Below are positions 6,596 to 15,646 of a stretch of DNA of 39,159 bases, one piece after another (the stretch's first letter is position 1; the number at the start of each line of letters is the position of its first letter). The translations under genes were made by a program, and so were the position numbers. The notes beneath the pieces are model-generated. The model was not told where the DNA came from. It saw only the letters and a program-made list of their open reading frames with translations, and searched no databases. Origin of the DNA: an uncultured Saprospiraceae bacterium (GTDB lineage: Bacteria; Bacteroidota; Bacteroidia; Chitinophagales; Saprospiraceae); contig CALLAE010000061.1 of the NCBI GenBank assembly GCA_938002665.1, positions 1 through 39,159 on the forward strand. The letters run 5' to 3'.

Positions 6596-9511
6596 TTAAT
6601 GTTGTACAGTAAACTTCTTTGTTATGGTCTCTCGGCTATCTACAGTTATAGTCATAAGGTACATACCATTTGCTATACCAACTAATGGTATAGAGATAAC
6701 AGCATCAGAACCATAGTGCTGATGACTTACCTGACGACCTTTCATATCCGTAACAGTTATATCTACCGTGTCGTAGTCCGCATCCCCCATACCTACCTGT
6801 ACTATATCTGACGCAGGCGATGGGAACAAGGTAATATTCCAATCCTTCGGAATTTCTACTATATTTCTTTGATCAATTTCTGAGCTATCGCAGTCATTGT
6901 TTTCATAATCATAGTAGGCTTGCGTATGCAAGAGACCCTTTGCCCATTCTACTACCTCTCCATATTCCTGAGGACAATAATCAGCTACTACCCTAAGTTC
7001 TGATATATCAGTATTAGATAATTTTTCTGTGGCTATATACTTTACTATCTTAGTATAAGTAGATTCATATAGCGGTTCCAGTACTATGTCTCCGCAAGGT
7101 GGAAATGTGCTAATTGTGTTTTCACCTTCACCAGAAAGCTGGTTGTATTGACTCATGGCGATTGACTTTACATTTGTCTCAGTATTAGAAGAAGATAATC
7201 CCTCTGTGCCAGACATAGCTTGCCTGAGTATAGCCTCTTGTGTTGCCAATTCTGTAAGACGGCACTCAGGCACACAATCAGGTCGGCTATTAGGGCCGTG
7301 AGTCGCATAATACCTTCCCAATAGTAGTCTGAGTTGCATCCAGTAATCGTCTGCATCTAAACTCGCTATCGCCTCAGAAAATTCTTCAGGAGTCATTATA
7401 CCATCGTAGCCGACATTGTTACTACATGGTAGCTCATTAAGTGATGGTCCATTCTGAGGATCAAAAAGGCCACCGTCATTATTTGGATCTACAAAAAGCT
7501 GTAGATTACCATTAGCTGGTTGGGTTTGGTCATATTCGAAACGACTAGCTTGAATATCAAAAGCACTAAGTCCTGGAGCTCTAGCTGCAGAACCTGATAC
7601 CCTGAATAAATTTTGATGATGGGGCTGTATTCCTATTACAGATTCTATATTGAGATCAGTCCCCCCATTGAGGAAGTTATTACAAGTAATCCATTGCTCT
7701 CGGCCACTAGCTGGTTCTATAGAGAGGCCTTGATATAAAGCATAGATGTCATTGTCATCATAAGTATTCCCTTCAGATGAATAATTTAGTATTCCATTAA
7801 GTGGATTATTGGATATGAGATTCTGTTCTACTGTGTTTCCAGATCCTCCGCTGATTACAATTCCATTGCCTGTGCTTGTAGCCTGGGTCGTATTATCCAC
7901 TACTTCACATCCATGCAGCGAGCCGACTCTTATAGAAGCTTGATGACCAGAACCGTAGATATAATTGTTCTCCAGCCTATGGTTGGCTGCAAAAAAAGTA
8001 TTGATACCATAAGCATTGGGTTCTGTCGCAACAACTTCTATGCTATTATCCCATATTTCTGAATTTTCATTCAGCACAAAGGAGGTCTGTATACCTATCT
8101 TTTCTGCTCTTATAGTATTGTCTTCAATATCTGCACCATTAGGCAAAGATAAGATGATAGCTCGTTTTCCAAATCTTGGCATATCTCCTGTGCCATTTGG
8201 TGTCATGGAAAGTCCTTGTCCAAACTTATTCCGTGTAATAATCACATCTCCTCCATTAGCGAATAGACCCCAATTAAAATAATCTATTTCATTATTTTCA
8301 ACATGCAATAAGCCCTTGGTAATTCTTGAGGTTATTGGTAACGTTGAAACAAATCGATTATTCTTAATGGTTGCTTCAGAACCTAACATATCTATCCCTT
8401 TAAGAACACCATGTAAAAAATAATTAGAATTATCTAGACTGCTTGCGCTTAAGTCTATGTCTTGACCATTAAGCACCCTTACTCCTACATCACATAAATC
8501 AAATATATTATTATCAAACTTTTCTACAGAGACAGATCCATTTAGTTCGATGGCTGCATATTCAGTAGTTGAGAAAGATTCAAAGAATTTAAAAGTACAG
8601 CTCTCTAAGCTAATAGAAGACCCAGACTCTGCTTTTATACCTTTCATTCCACCGCGGAAAATACAGTTTTCGAGTATTAATGTTGCCCCAGGCTCCAAGA
8701 TCATAGAGTCCCAGAAATTTGATTGCCATAATTGTCCACATGGAATGAAGTTATAATCCTTAAGATGAAGTGTCACACCTGACCTGACAGTAATTTCAGC
8801 TCCAGGTTGCATGTAACAGGTCCTTCTTATTCCAGATGTTACATTGTCTGTCCAGTCAACATCTACTATCATATTCTCGACATTAAAAATGACAGGCTTA
8901 AGATTGTCGATAAAAAAATCTTGTGTTGACAATGGTGTTGTAGCTGAAAAATTAGGTACAGTTAAGTAATTACTATAAGGCACCACTTCTGGTATAACAA
9001 GAATGTCTTTAGTTTGACAAACAGTATTATTGAATTTTAACTCTGCAATTATAAATTCTTCCTCAAGAACAACATATGAAGGATGTGGATCAGGTGCTCT
9101 GCCTGAAATGAAAATAAAAACATCAAAAACATTCCCAGATAAATCTGTTGGGAGTTCTAATTCTATTGTCATTATATTTCTCTCGGGATCATTCATATCT
9201 TGAGTCTCTGTAACATTTGTTACATTAGAACCAGTTACATTAATTCCATCTATATGCTCAAACGCGAGAGTATTATAACTAAAAGTTAAAGTAGCAACTT
9301 CATCTTGCAATAAGGCCCTGTATTCAAAATTGACGGTAAAAAATAGTCTGTAGTCGTTAAAACAGACATTAGATAATACATTATTGTCGCCTTCTCCTTC
9401 ACCAGTTAATTCCAAGGAATTATTAATAATCACAGGATTGCATTGACCATTTAGCTCACTACCAGATAACAATAAGACTACAAAGAGAAATCTAAATATT
9501 AAATTTTCCAT
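6596..9511 (-). CDS. T9SS-exported right-handed beta-helix protein
   Basis: 971 residues. Signal peptide 1-23. Residues ~25-190 look like a beta-sandwich, possibly cohesin-like (alternating strands, no Cys pairing pattern). Residues ~240-640 are a right-handed parallel beta-helix of NosD/pectate-lyase type: repeated turns such as IKNNRFV, VENNEID, IEDNTIRAEKIGIQ, LENNYIYGSG and GIVISGGSGNTVEQNLISNNPLNGI. Residues ~700-880 are helical with paired cysteines. A type A sorting domain ends the protein (FPSPASD, DMKGRQ, final KKFTVQH). Beta-helices of this kind bind or cleave polysaccharides, but no catalytic residues can be assigned. First gene of operon A, right behind leader copy 2. Confidence 0.85.
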   Translation of the reverse strand: MENLIFRFLFVVLLLSGSELNGQCNPVIINNSLELTGEGEGDNNVLSNVCFNDYRLFFTVNFEYRALLQDEVATLTFSYNTLAFEHIDGINVTGSNVTNVTETQDMNDPERNIMTIELELPTDLSGNVFDVFIFISGRAPDPHPSYVVLEEEFIIAELKFNNTVCQTKDILVIPEVVPYSNYLTVPNFSATTPLSTQDFFIDNLKPVIFNVENMIVDVDWTDNVTSGIRRTCYMQPGAEITVRSGVTLHLKDYNFIPCGQLWQSNFWDSMILEPGATLILENCIFRGGMKGIKAESGSSISLESCTFKFFESFSTTEYAAIELNGSVSVEKFDNNIFDLCDVGVRVLNGQDIDLSASSLDNSNYFLHGVLKGIDMLGSEATIKNNRFVSTLPITSRITKGLLHVENNEIDYFNWGLFANGGDVIITRNKFGQGLSMTPNGTGDMPRFGKRAIILSLPNGADIEDNTIRAEKIGIQTSFVLNENSEIWDNSIEVVATEPNAYGINTFFAANHRLENNYIYGSGHQASIRVGSLHGCEVVDNTTQATSTGNGIVISGGSGNTVEQNLISNNPLNGILNYSSEGNTYDDNDIYALYQGLSIEPASGREQWITCNNFLNGGTDLNIESVIGIQPHHQNLFRVSGSAARAPGLSAFDIQASRFEYDQTQPANGNLQLFVDPNNDGGLFDPQNGPSLNELPCSNNVGYDGIMTPEEFSEAIASLDADDYWMQLRLLLGRYYATHGPNSRPDCVPECRLTELATQEAILRQAMSGTEGLSSSNTETNVKSIAMSQYNQLSGEGENTISTFPPCGDIVLEPLYESTYTKIVKYIATEKLSNTDISELRVVADYCPQEYGEVVEWAKGLLHTQAYYDYENNDCDSSEIDQRNIVEIPKDWNITLFPSPASDIVQVGMGDADYDTVDITVTDMKGRQVSHQHYGSDAVISIPLVGIANGMYLMTITVDSRETITKKFTVQH

Positions 9512-9515
9512 AAAA

Positions 9516-9933
9516 AAGTTTTTAGGTCATCACCCCCTTTATCTCTGCGCCACGAGAGGAGGTTATAAAAATAATTCTGCGCTTATGGGTTGAGCAGAAG
9601 AGAAGACCTATCTTTGCAGCCTCTTTTAGCGATGAGATGGAGGGTCTGCTTCCGCCACGGGCGGATACGTGGGCTCTCTTTGTTTTTACCCATACTTATA
9701 TCTTACCCAGTTGCCACATTGACAGCTAGAGTCGCATTCCAGTCTTAAGAATTATTAAAGCTATTAGGTTGTCACGTACTAAGCAAGCAGGTGAGCGGGA
9801 GGTTGTATTCTAAATCGTTAGTAATTTCAAAAAAAACCATTTCACCAAATCATTCTATGTTTTAACATATAGAAGTTAGTTGTATTAGTTTTTTCTGATA
9901 CATAAGGTTCTGGTAGTAAGTTAGTTGGAGTGA
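9516..9933 (-). promoter_or_regulatory. Conserved leader/promoter region, copy 2
   Basis: The sequence matches 4206-4657 almost base for base apart from small indels, an altered segment around 9627-9640, and a swapped apical palindrome. It ends a few bases before the ATG at 9511. Shared elements are the CACCYCCTTTATCTCTGCGCC segment, the TTCTGC/GCAGAA hairpin (9574-9597), a TGGGT/ACCCA long-range pairing (9585-9589 with 9688-9692), the GTTGTCACGTACTAAG block, and the TTCTATGTTttAACATATAGAA near-palindrome. The -7-like box is TAAGTATG (9698-9691), one base off consensus. Confidence 0.65.
9640..9687 (+). terminator. Terminator-like hairpin in leader copy 2, plus-strand polarity
   Basis: GAGGGTCTGC (9640-9649) pairs with GTGGGCTCTC (9669-9678), including four G-U pairs, followed by TTTGTTTTT. 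The apex is the palindrome TCCGCCacgGGCGGA (9651-9665), unrelated to the apical palindrome of copy 1, while the lower stem is unchanged. Confidence 0.5.
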
Positions 9934-10386
9934 AAATAGTATGTCTCCGAAATTTTAAAACTAACTCAAGAAGAGAGTTTGATAAATGTTCTCCTCTATC
10001 CAATTAGAACACCTATCCTCTCTTTCCAAGTGAAGGTCAAAATCTTCAAAGAAGATTTGAGGGTGAGTATCCACAGGTGCTTAGGTATCCACACTTGATA
10101 TCTCACCAAGATTCTGTCTTAAAGCAGTTAGAAAGCTACCCTCCCTACCTCCTTTGTCTGAACTATGATTTTTAAGATTTCCAGATTTACATGATTCCTT
10201 CCTACAAATCCTCTTTCGTCTCAGCTTGTAGCTGAGATGCAATAAGATTGCAACATATAAAATAGCCCTTCGGGTCTGCCCGAATCCCTATAGTTGTGGG
10301 TACCACTAATCACCTCTCTTTGTAAGAGAGGTCAGAATCTTTGGAAAATGATTCTGGGTGAATTGAGGTTATGGGATGGGAAAGCT
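9934..10386. repeat. Palindromic repeat island, including right copy of the flanking direct repeat
   Basis: No gene is visible. Two-hairpin units occur at 10009-10058 (diverged) and 10310-10360; the latter is part of the 10321-10386 copy of the repeat found at 1-66. Other palindromes are CTCAGCttgtaGCTGAG (10217-10233) followed by ATGCAATAAGATTGCA, and CCCTTCGGGtctGCCCGAA near 10266. Similar short palindromes are typical of Bacteroidota intergenic regions; no RAYT-type transposase is present here. Confidence 0.6.
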
Positions 10387-10487
10387 TGGCGCAATAGCCT
10401 TTTAAGCTTAGCCTAGTTCAATCGTCCGCAGCGGCTTCTCAGTAATAATTACGGTTTTAGAGAATTATTTAATCAGATACATAGTTC

Positions 10488-10495
10488 TACCTTTG
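10488..10495 (+). promoter_or_regulatory. Promoter -7 box of the kbp gene
   Basis: TACCTTTG matches the Bacteroidota sigma-A -7 consensus TAnnTTTG exactly. It predicts a transcription start near 10502 and a ~30-nt A-rich 5' leader before the ATG at 10532. A -33 TTTG is not clear. Confidence 0.6.
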
Positions 10496-10531
10496 TAATA
10501 ATTAACTAATCAACAAATTAACAACAACAAT

Positions 10532-11029
10532 ATGGGTTTATTCGATTTTCTAAAGAGCTCTGGCTCAGGTCTTCTAAAGAACAAAGCGAAAGCATATGAG
10601 GCTAAAGAAAAAAATGCTGAGGCTATGAGAGAAAGACAAGAAGGTCTGCTAGAGGGGATTATAGAAGGCGCTGGTATCAATGTCAAAAATGTAGATATAG
10701 AGATAGAAGATGATGTGGTAAAGATCTGGGGAGAAGCAACTACAGAGGCTGACAAAGAAAGAGCGATACTTATCTTAGGCAATATGGACGGGGTATCTTC
10801 TATAGATGATAGAATATCTGTTGTGGGTGGCGCACCAGAAGCTGCACCTGCTGCTGCCTCTACTATGTATCAGGTACAAGCAGGCGATTCTCTTTCTAAA
10901 ATCGCGAAGGCACACTATGGTGATCCTATGAAATACAAAATCATCTTCGAAGCTAACCAACCAATGCTTAAAGATCCTAACCTCATTTATCCAGGACAGA
11001 CTTTGAGGATACCGGCTTTGACAGCCTAA
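10532..11029 (+). CDS. kbp: BON/LysM protein, Kbp (YgaU) family
   Basis: 165 residues, no signal peptide, so cytoplasmic. It starts MGLFDFLKSSG, close to E. coli Kbp, followed by a charged helix, a BON domain (~residues 45-100, VDIEIEDDVVKIWGEA), an Ala/Pro linker, and a C-terminal LysM domain (~110-163: YQVQAGDSLSKIAKAHYGDPMKYKIIFEANQP, LIYPGQTLRIP). In E. coli the same order forms a small protein that binds K+ and is induced in hyperosmotic or stationary conditions. Family assignment is firm; K+ binding is inferred. Single gene with its own promoter and terminator. The start is fixed by the conserved N-terminus. Confidence 0.92.
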   Translation: MGLFDFLKSSGSGLLKNKAKAYEAKEKNAEAMRERQEGLLEGIIEGAGINVKNVDIEIEDDVVKIWGEATTEADKERAILILGNMDGVSSIDDRISVVGGAPEAAPAAASTMYQVQAGDSLSKIAKAHYGDPMKYKIIFEANQPMLKDPNLIYPGQTLRIPALTA

Positions 11030-11057
11030 TAGAAATATAATTTTTAAGAATTTTTGG

Positions 11058-11081
11058 AGAGCCACAGTTGTGGCTCTTTTT
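11058..11081 (+). terminator. Rho-independent terminator of kbp
   Basis: AGAGCCAC (11058-11065) pairs with GTGGCTCT (11070-11077) around a 4-nt loop, followed by TTTTT. It lies 29 nt after the stop codon. Confidence 0.85.
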
Positions 11082-11363
11082 CATTAAGCAAGTTGTTCAT
11101 TATAATACTTGCCTACTGGCAGTTTTCTTTTTCATTGAAAAAACGAAATATCTACCCACCCGGTTACTGATGTATCTATTCCCTGATTCAAGACATACAT
11201 TTTATTCTGTCTCTCGTACTCTATGAATGCGACCTCTCAGTCATCAGGCTCAACTTATTTCTTGACTCTACTCTAGCCTTTGATAGCTAAAATGGCTAAG
11301 GCGAATCCAAAAATCTGCTACAAAATCAGGTTGGGAATTATAAATACTCCTTGTAAAACTCTG
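11082..11363. other. Gene-free spacer between convergent genes
   Basis: About 280 nt between the kbp terminator and the stop of the beta-barrel gene. I see no ORF with coding character, no strong hairpin and no known RNA motif. Confidence 0.5.
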
Positions 11364-12872
11364 CTAAAAATCTTTCAGCAACTGAAGCTGTACTCTGTGC
11401 TCAGAAACACCAGTACTCAAGTCCCCTTGTGCATGTATAGCTTTCAAGCCTTGGTGATATCTGTAAGATAAGCCGATACGACTATGTGGGCAGAAATCCC
11501 TCATCAGATCGAAACCTATGACTGATTTTGGTAGCGACTTTCTGATTGTTTGCTGGTCCGAGGTAATGTTTTTCATTGTAGAACCGAAACCAGTGTTTGA
11601 CGTATTTACCTCGGTGAGGGTATTGCTCAGATCAAATAATCTCTGTACACCTAAGCCTAGATTTAGTGCTAAGTCAAAGTCGCTAAATGAAAGAAGTTCA
11701 TAAGCTAGACCAAGATTTATTCCTGCTGTGCTGTACTTATGCTCATTATGTAGATCTAGTACTAGACCAACTTCTGATTCTGTCACAGTAGCCGTCCTTA
11801 GTAGTAACACTGACCCTTCCATAAAGCCTAGTGGCGTAGCCATAGTGAGGTTAGCTTCTTGGCTGGCATTTTGCTCAGAAGGAAGGTCATAGGTGTAGGC
11901 AGAGTTGTGGCCGCTGGTAAAAGTATTTCTTGTATAGTCCATCTCTACAAATAAACCCAGCTTTTCGCCAAATTGCTTTTTATACCCAGCTGTCACTGCA
12001 TAGCCTGTACCCCATGAATGCTCAAAATCCGCTGGATCGACAGCAGAGCTAAAGTTTTGATTTAATACAAATCGCGTAAAGTTTGCTCCTGCATTAACAT
12101 AGAAGCCATTAGTAATTTTATGGCGATCGTTCTCTTCCGTATGAGCAAGAGATTCGCTATCTAAAGTTTTTTCTATGTAAGCATTTGCTTCACTCAATGA
12201 CAAGCCTTGTTGACCTAAAAGACTATTCTCAAGCACAGGTAGAAACCCAATAAAGGAGATGAGCTTATTAGTCTTAGCTGTTTTTTTTGCACCAGCCTTT
12301 TTATTAACGAAAGAACTAGATGCACCAGAAACAGAGGAACTTAATCCGATTGGTTTTGGTCTCTTTGCTATTTGGTTTTTGTTGAAAGCTTTTTTCGCTT
12401 GAGTAAGTCCAGCTCCAGAACTTTGGAAAGCTGAGCTCGATACTTTAGTTTCTTTTATTCTATCAAGTTTGTTATTAATATTTGGCCTTTGTGCAGGAGC
12501 AAAGTCTTGGCTTGGCTCTGTATCTTTTGTATCCGCAGGACTTTCTAGTGCGGTAGTGATGGCCTCATCAGTGGAGCTTGATTCTAAGTCAGTCTTTGCA
12601 GCTTCGCTGATGATAGAGATACTGGTATCAGAATTAGCTTCTGAAAGAGCATCCTTTTTGCTGTTACTGAAAGTAGAAAAAGTAAGATACCCTATCACAG
12701 AAACTAGCACGAAGCCTAGTAACAACCAAGGCACAAACCTGCGCTCTTTCTTTTCCTCGTAGATTTCTTCTTCAATTGCTGCAAACAATTTATCAGAAGG
12801 TTCTAGCCAATCCTCTTCTCCAAGAGAACTGGTATTGAACTTATTGCGCCATTTGTTATTTTGCTCAAGCAT
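11364..12872 (-). CDS. Membrane-anchored protein with C-terminal outer-membrane-type beta-barrel; probable sigma-factor partner
   Basis: The start is set at ATG 12872 (MLEQNNKWRN, 502 residues), because ATGCTTGA overlaps the sigma-factor stop by 8 nt, a classic coupling junction; the frame also stays open to 12905. Residues ~1-40 are polar and acidic, then an inner-membrane-type helix (~44-65, PWLLLGFVLVSVIGYLTF), a long Ser/Ala/Lys-rich linker (~70-220), and ~250 residues of amphipathic strands ending in LQLLKDF. The terminal Phe is typical of barrels assembled by BAM. The layout suggests an anti-sigma-like sensor whose barrel domain reports envelope state. No zinc-binding anti-sigma motif is seen. 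The barrel could also be a soluble periplasmic beta-fold. Confidence 0.75.
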   Translation of the reverse strand: MLEQNNKWRNKFNTSSLGEEDWLEPSDKLFAAIEEEIYEEKKERRFVPWLLLGFVLVSVIGYLTFSTFSNSKKDALSEANSDTSISIISEAAKTDLESSSTDEAITTALESPADTKDTEPSQDFAPAQRPNINNKLDRIKETKVSSSAFQSSGAGLTQAKKAFNKNQIAKRPKPIGLSSSVSGASSSFVNKKAGAKKTAKTNKLISFIGFLPVLENSLLGQQGLSLSEANAYIEKTLDSESLAHTEENDRHKITNGFYVNAGANFTRFVLNQNFSSAVDPADFEHSWGTGYAVTAGYKKQFGEKLGLFVEMDYTRNTFTSGHNSAYTYDLPSEQNASQEANLTMATPLGFMEGSVLLLRTATVTESEVGLVLDLHNEHKYSTAGINLGLAYELLSFSDFDLALNLGLGVQRLFDLSNTLTEVNTSNTGFGSTMKNITSDQQTIRKSLPKSVIGFDLMRDFCPHSRIGLSYRYHQGLKAIHAQGDLSTGVSEHRVQLQLLKDF

Positions 12873-13431
12873 AAGATCCCCTGGTAATGTAATTATTATT
12901 TTCAATATCTGTCCTAAGCAAATTCTTTGCTTTCATCAGTTGTGTCTTAGAAGTACTGGTAGAGATACCTAGTTTTTCAGAAATCTCCTTATGTGTATAG
13001 CCATCTATGACGTACAAGTTAAAAACCAGTTTCCTTCCTGGAGGCAACTTGTGGATCAACTGTGTCAGGTCTTCCAAACTCATTTTAGACATAACCTCTG
13101 GTGATACACCTAGGTCAAAACTCTTTTCATTCAAATCATCAAAATCATCAAGAACAGTCTTCTTTCTTAATCGCTGTAGACATGTATTTATAACTACTCT
13201 TTTTGCCCAATGCTGAAACTTCCCTTTTTTGACATCAAATTGTTTCAGATCTTTATAAATAGAGACAAAAGCATCTTGTAGCATATCTTCAGCATCTTGC
13301 TTAGTATGAAAATATCTACGACAGATAAGCATAAAGAGCCTGTTGTATCTATTGTACAAGGCCTTAAATGAGGCTCTATCCCCTTCTAAGACTTGTTGTA
13401 TAAGTTGTATGTCGCTTTGCTGATTAGACAC
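12865..13431 (-). CDS. ECF sigma factor (sigma-70 family)
   Basis: 188 residues. Region 2 (~residues 24-95) includes ALYNRYNRLFMLICRRYFHTKQDAEDMLQDAFVSIYKDLKQFD and the promoter-melting WAKRVVINTCLQRLRKK. Region 4 (~120-178) is a helix-turn-helix, LPPGRKLVFNLYVIDGYTHKEISEKLGISTSTSKTQLMKAKNLL. There is no region 3, as expected for group 4 sigma factors. It directs RNA polymerase to an unknown regulon. The stop overlaps the start of the anchored beta-barrel gene by 8 nt, so that protein is the likely regulator. Bacteroidota ECF factors of this form are often paired with a TM protein. Confidence 0.93.
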   Translation of the reverse strand: MSNQQSDIQLIQQVLEGDRASFKALYNRYNRLFMLICRRYFHTKQDAEDMLQDAFVSIYKDLKQFDVKKGKFQHWAKRVVINTCLQRLRKKTVLDDFDDLNEKSFDLGVSPEVMSKMSLEDLTQLIHKLPPGRKLVFNLYVIDGYTHKEISEKLGISTSTSKTQLMKAKNLLRTDIENNNYITRGSYA

Positions 13432-13478
13432 TGAAAAAGTATTTCTTAAAGGCTTAACATTGATTATTAAAAAAAGAT

Positions 13479-13515
13479 CAAAAAAAGTGGAGTCTAAGCA
13501 AAATACTTAGACTCC
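13479..13515 (-). terminator. Terminator of the fasciclin gene
   Basis: A perfect 10-bp stem GGAGTCTAAG/CTTAGACTCC (13489-13498 with 13506-13515, 7-nt loop) is followed on the minus strand by ACTTTTTTTGATC. It sits 10 nt downstream of the fasciclin stop and upstream of the sigma-factor gene. Confidence 0.85.
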
Positions 13516-13525
13516 TAGCTCGAAT

Positions 13526-15469
13526 CTAATTGATCACCAACTTTTTGTAAAACCTGTTTTTTCCACTAGTAACTTCTAGGATATATAGACCGGCATTAAG
13601 GTCTTCAACTCCTACTCGCGATCCAGATTCTAAGCCTCTTATTGATTTAACTAAAACACCATTTCTGTTTATAATTCTCAGTTCGCTATTGTCAGTAGTG
13701 GCGTTTTCCATCGTGACTTCTATATAATCCGTCGCAGGATTAGGGAAAACACCTAGCTGAGCAAAGTCTAGGTTCTCCGTACTAGAGGTTCCTGGCATCA
13801 GTACTGCATCTATCACATGCACCACACCATTATCTGTTTCTATATCAGCTACAGTAACCATTGCTTGATCTATAAAGACACCATCAGCAGTAATAGTTAT
13901 ATCCACACTTTTACCATTTATTGTCGCTACCTTTTGTCCATCAGAGAGATCAGTACTTCTTGCTACTCCTGCTACTGCATGAAATAATAAGATGTCAGTG
14001 AGAGCCCCTTGTGGATCTGCTAGTAAATCGTCTACCGTACCAGCAGGCAATGCTGCAAAGGCTGCATCCGTCGGTGCAAAAACTGTAAATGGACCTACTC
14101 CGCTCAGCACACCAGCCAAGCCTGCAGCTCCTACCGCAGCCTCTAGTGTCGTATGATCATCACTATTAACTACCACGTCTACTACTGTAGTTCTTGATGG
14201 CAATAAGACTGCATCCAATACATGTACTACTCCATTATCCGTTTCTATATCTGCAACTGTTACTTGAGCATTGTCTATGTAGACACCATTATCATTTATG
14301 GTAACTACTATATCTTTTCCATTAATGGTTGTAGCAAACTGTCCATTGCTCAGGTCTGTACTCTTTACTTCACCTGCCACTGCATGGTACAATAATATGT
14401 CTGTAAGTGGACCCTGCGGATCTGCTAGTAAATCATCTACCGTACCATCAGGCAATGCCGCAAAGGCTGCATCCGTCGGTGCAAAAACTGTAAAAGGACC
14501 TACTCCACTCAGCACACCAGCCAAGCCCGCTGCACCCACAGCAGCCTCTAATGTCGTGTGGTCATCACTATTAGCTACTACGTCTACTACTGTTGTTCTT
14601 GAAGGCAATAAAACTGCATCTAATACATGGACTATTCCATTATCCGTTTCTATATCTGCAACTGTTACTTGAGCATTGTCTATGTAGATACCGTTATCAT
14701 TTACGGTGACTACTATATCTTTTCCATTTATGGTTGTGGCAAACTGTCCATTGCTAAGGTCTGTACTCTTTACTTCACCTGCCACTGCATGGTACAATAA
14801 TATCTGAGTCAGTGCACCCTGCGGATCTGCTAGTAAATCATCTATTGTACCATCAGGCAATGCCGCAAAGGCTGCATCCGTCGGTGCAAATACTGTAAAA
14901 GGTCCTACTCCACTCAGCACGCCAGCTAGGCCTGCTGCACCTACTGCTGCTTCTAAAGTCGTGTGGTCGTCACTGTTAACAACCACATCGACTACAGTTG
15001 ATCGGGATGGTAACAGAACAGCGTCTATTACATGTACCACTCCGTTATCAGTTGCTATATCTGCAACTGTTACTTTTGCATTATTGATGTATACACCATC
15101 GTCATTAATCGTTACAGCTATATCTTTACCGTTGACGGTAGTTGCAAGTTGGCCATTACTTAGATCACCACTTCTGACATCTGCGGCTAGGGCATGATAT
15201 AACAATATATCTGTCAATTCACTCTGTGGTCCATCCACTAATTGTTGTAAAGTTCCCGGTGGAAGCGCCTCAAAAGCTGCATCAGTAGGAGCAAACAAGG
15301 TAAAAGGTCCATCACCGCTAAGAGTACCTTCTAACCCGACAGCAAGGACTGCTGTTTCTAGGATGGTATGGTCTGGACTATTTACAACGACATCTACTAC
15401 GGTGGTCTGTCCGTAGAGGAACATTGGGAGAATTATAAATGGTAGTATTTGTTGTAGAAATTTTTTCAT
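13526..15469 (-). CDS. T9SS-exported protein with four fasciclin (FAS1) domains
   Basis: 647 residues. Signal peptide 1-21 (ends MFLYGQ). Four FAS1 domains of ~134 residues each (about 22-156, 157-290, 291-424, 425-560), each with the H1 box GPFTVFAPTDAAFAALP and the C-terminal box VHVIDAVLLPS. A type A sorting domain follows (VFPNPATDY, final KKLVIN). FAS1 proteins mediate adhesion to matrix, cells or polymers; here it would be displayed or released by T9SS. Domains 2-4 are nearly identical in protein and in DNA, including silent sites, which points to recent tandem duplication or gene conversion; domain 1 is more diverged. Monocistronic with its own terminator. Confidence 0.95.
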   Translation of the reverse strand: MKKFLQQILPFIILPMFLYGQTTVVDVVVNSPDHTILETAVLAVGLEGTLSGDGPFTLFAPTDAAFEALPPGTLQQLVDGPQSELTDILLYHALAADVRSGDLSNGQLATTVNGKDIAVTINDDGVYINNAKVTVADIATDNGVVHVIDAVLLPSRSTVVDVVVNSDDHTTLEAAVGAAGLAGVLSGVGPFTVFAPTDAAFAALPDGTIDDLLADPQGALTQILLYHAVAGEVKSTDLSNGQFATTINGKDIVVTVNDNGIYIDNAQVTVADIETDNGIVHVLDAVLLPSRTTVVDVVANSDDHTTLEAAVGAAGLAGVLSGVGPFTVFAPTDAAFAALPDGTVDDLLADPQGPLTDILLYHAVAGEVKSTDLSNGQFATTINGKDIVVTINDNGVYIDNAQVTVADIETDNGVVHVLDAVLLPSRTTVVDVVVNSDDHTTLEAAVGAAGLAGVLSGVGPFTVFAPTDAAFAALPAGTVDDLLADPQGALTDILLFHAVAGVARSTDLSDGQKVATINGKSVDITITADGVFIDQAMVTVADIETDNGVVHVIDAVLMPGTSSTENLDFAQLGVFPNPATDYIEVTMENATTDNSELRIINRNGVLVKSIRGLESGSRVGVEDLNAGLYILEVTSGKNRFYKKLVIN

Positions 15470-15646
15470 GCCTAATGTTATTTAATTGAATTAAAGTCTC
15501 ATTAACCATTGTGCAAGAATCAGAGAAAGGGTTGCTCTGAGAGGCGGAAATTATTCAGAAAAAAGCCAGAATCAGACATAAAAAGTCCATTAGATTCTGA
15601 TTATCAACAACTTATGATTGTAAAATAAAATTATAAAGATCCCTAA

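Noticed and set aside
10510-10782. Minus-strand 90-residue Ser/Ile-rich ORF opposite kbp
   Set aside because: It is the antisense shadow of a clear Kbp/LysM gene and has no family features.
13890-15000. CRISPR-like or tandem non-coding repeat
   Set aside because: The repetition is in-frame coding sequence of FAS1 domains with ~400-nt period and no spacers.
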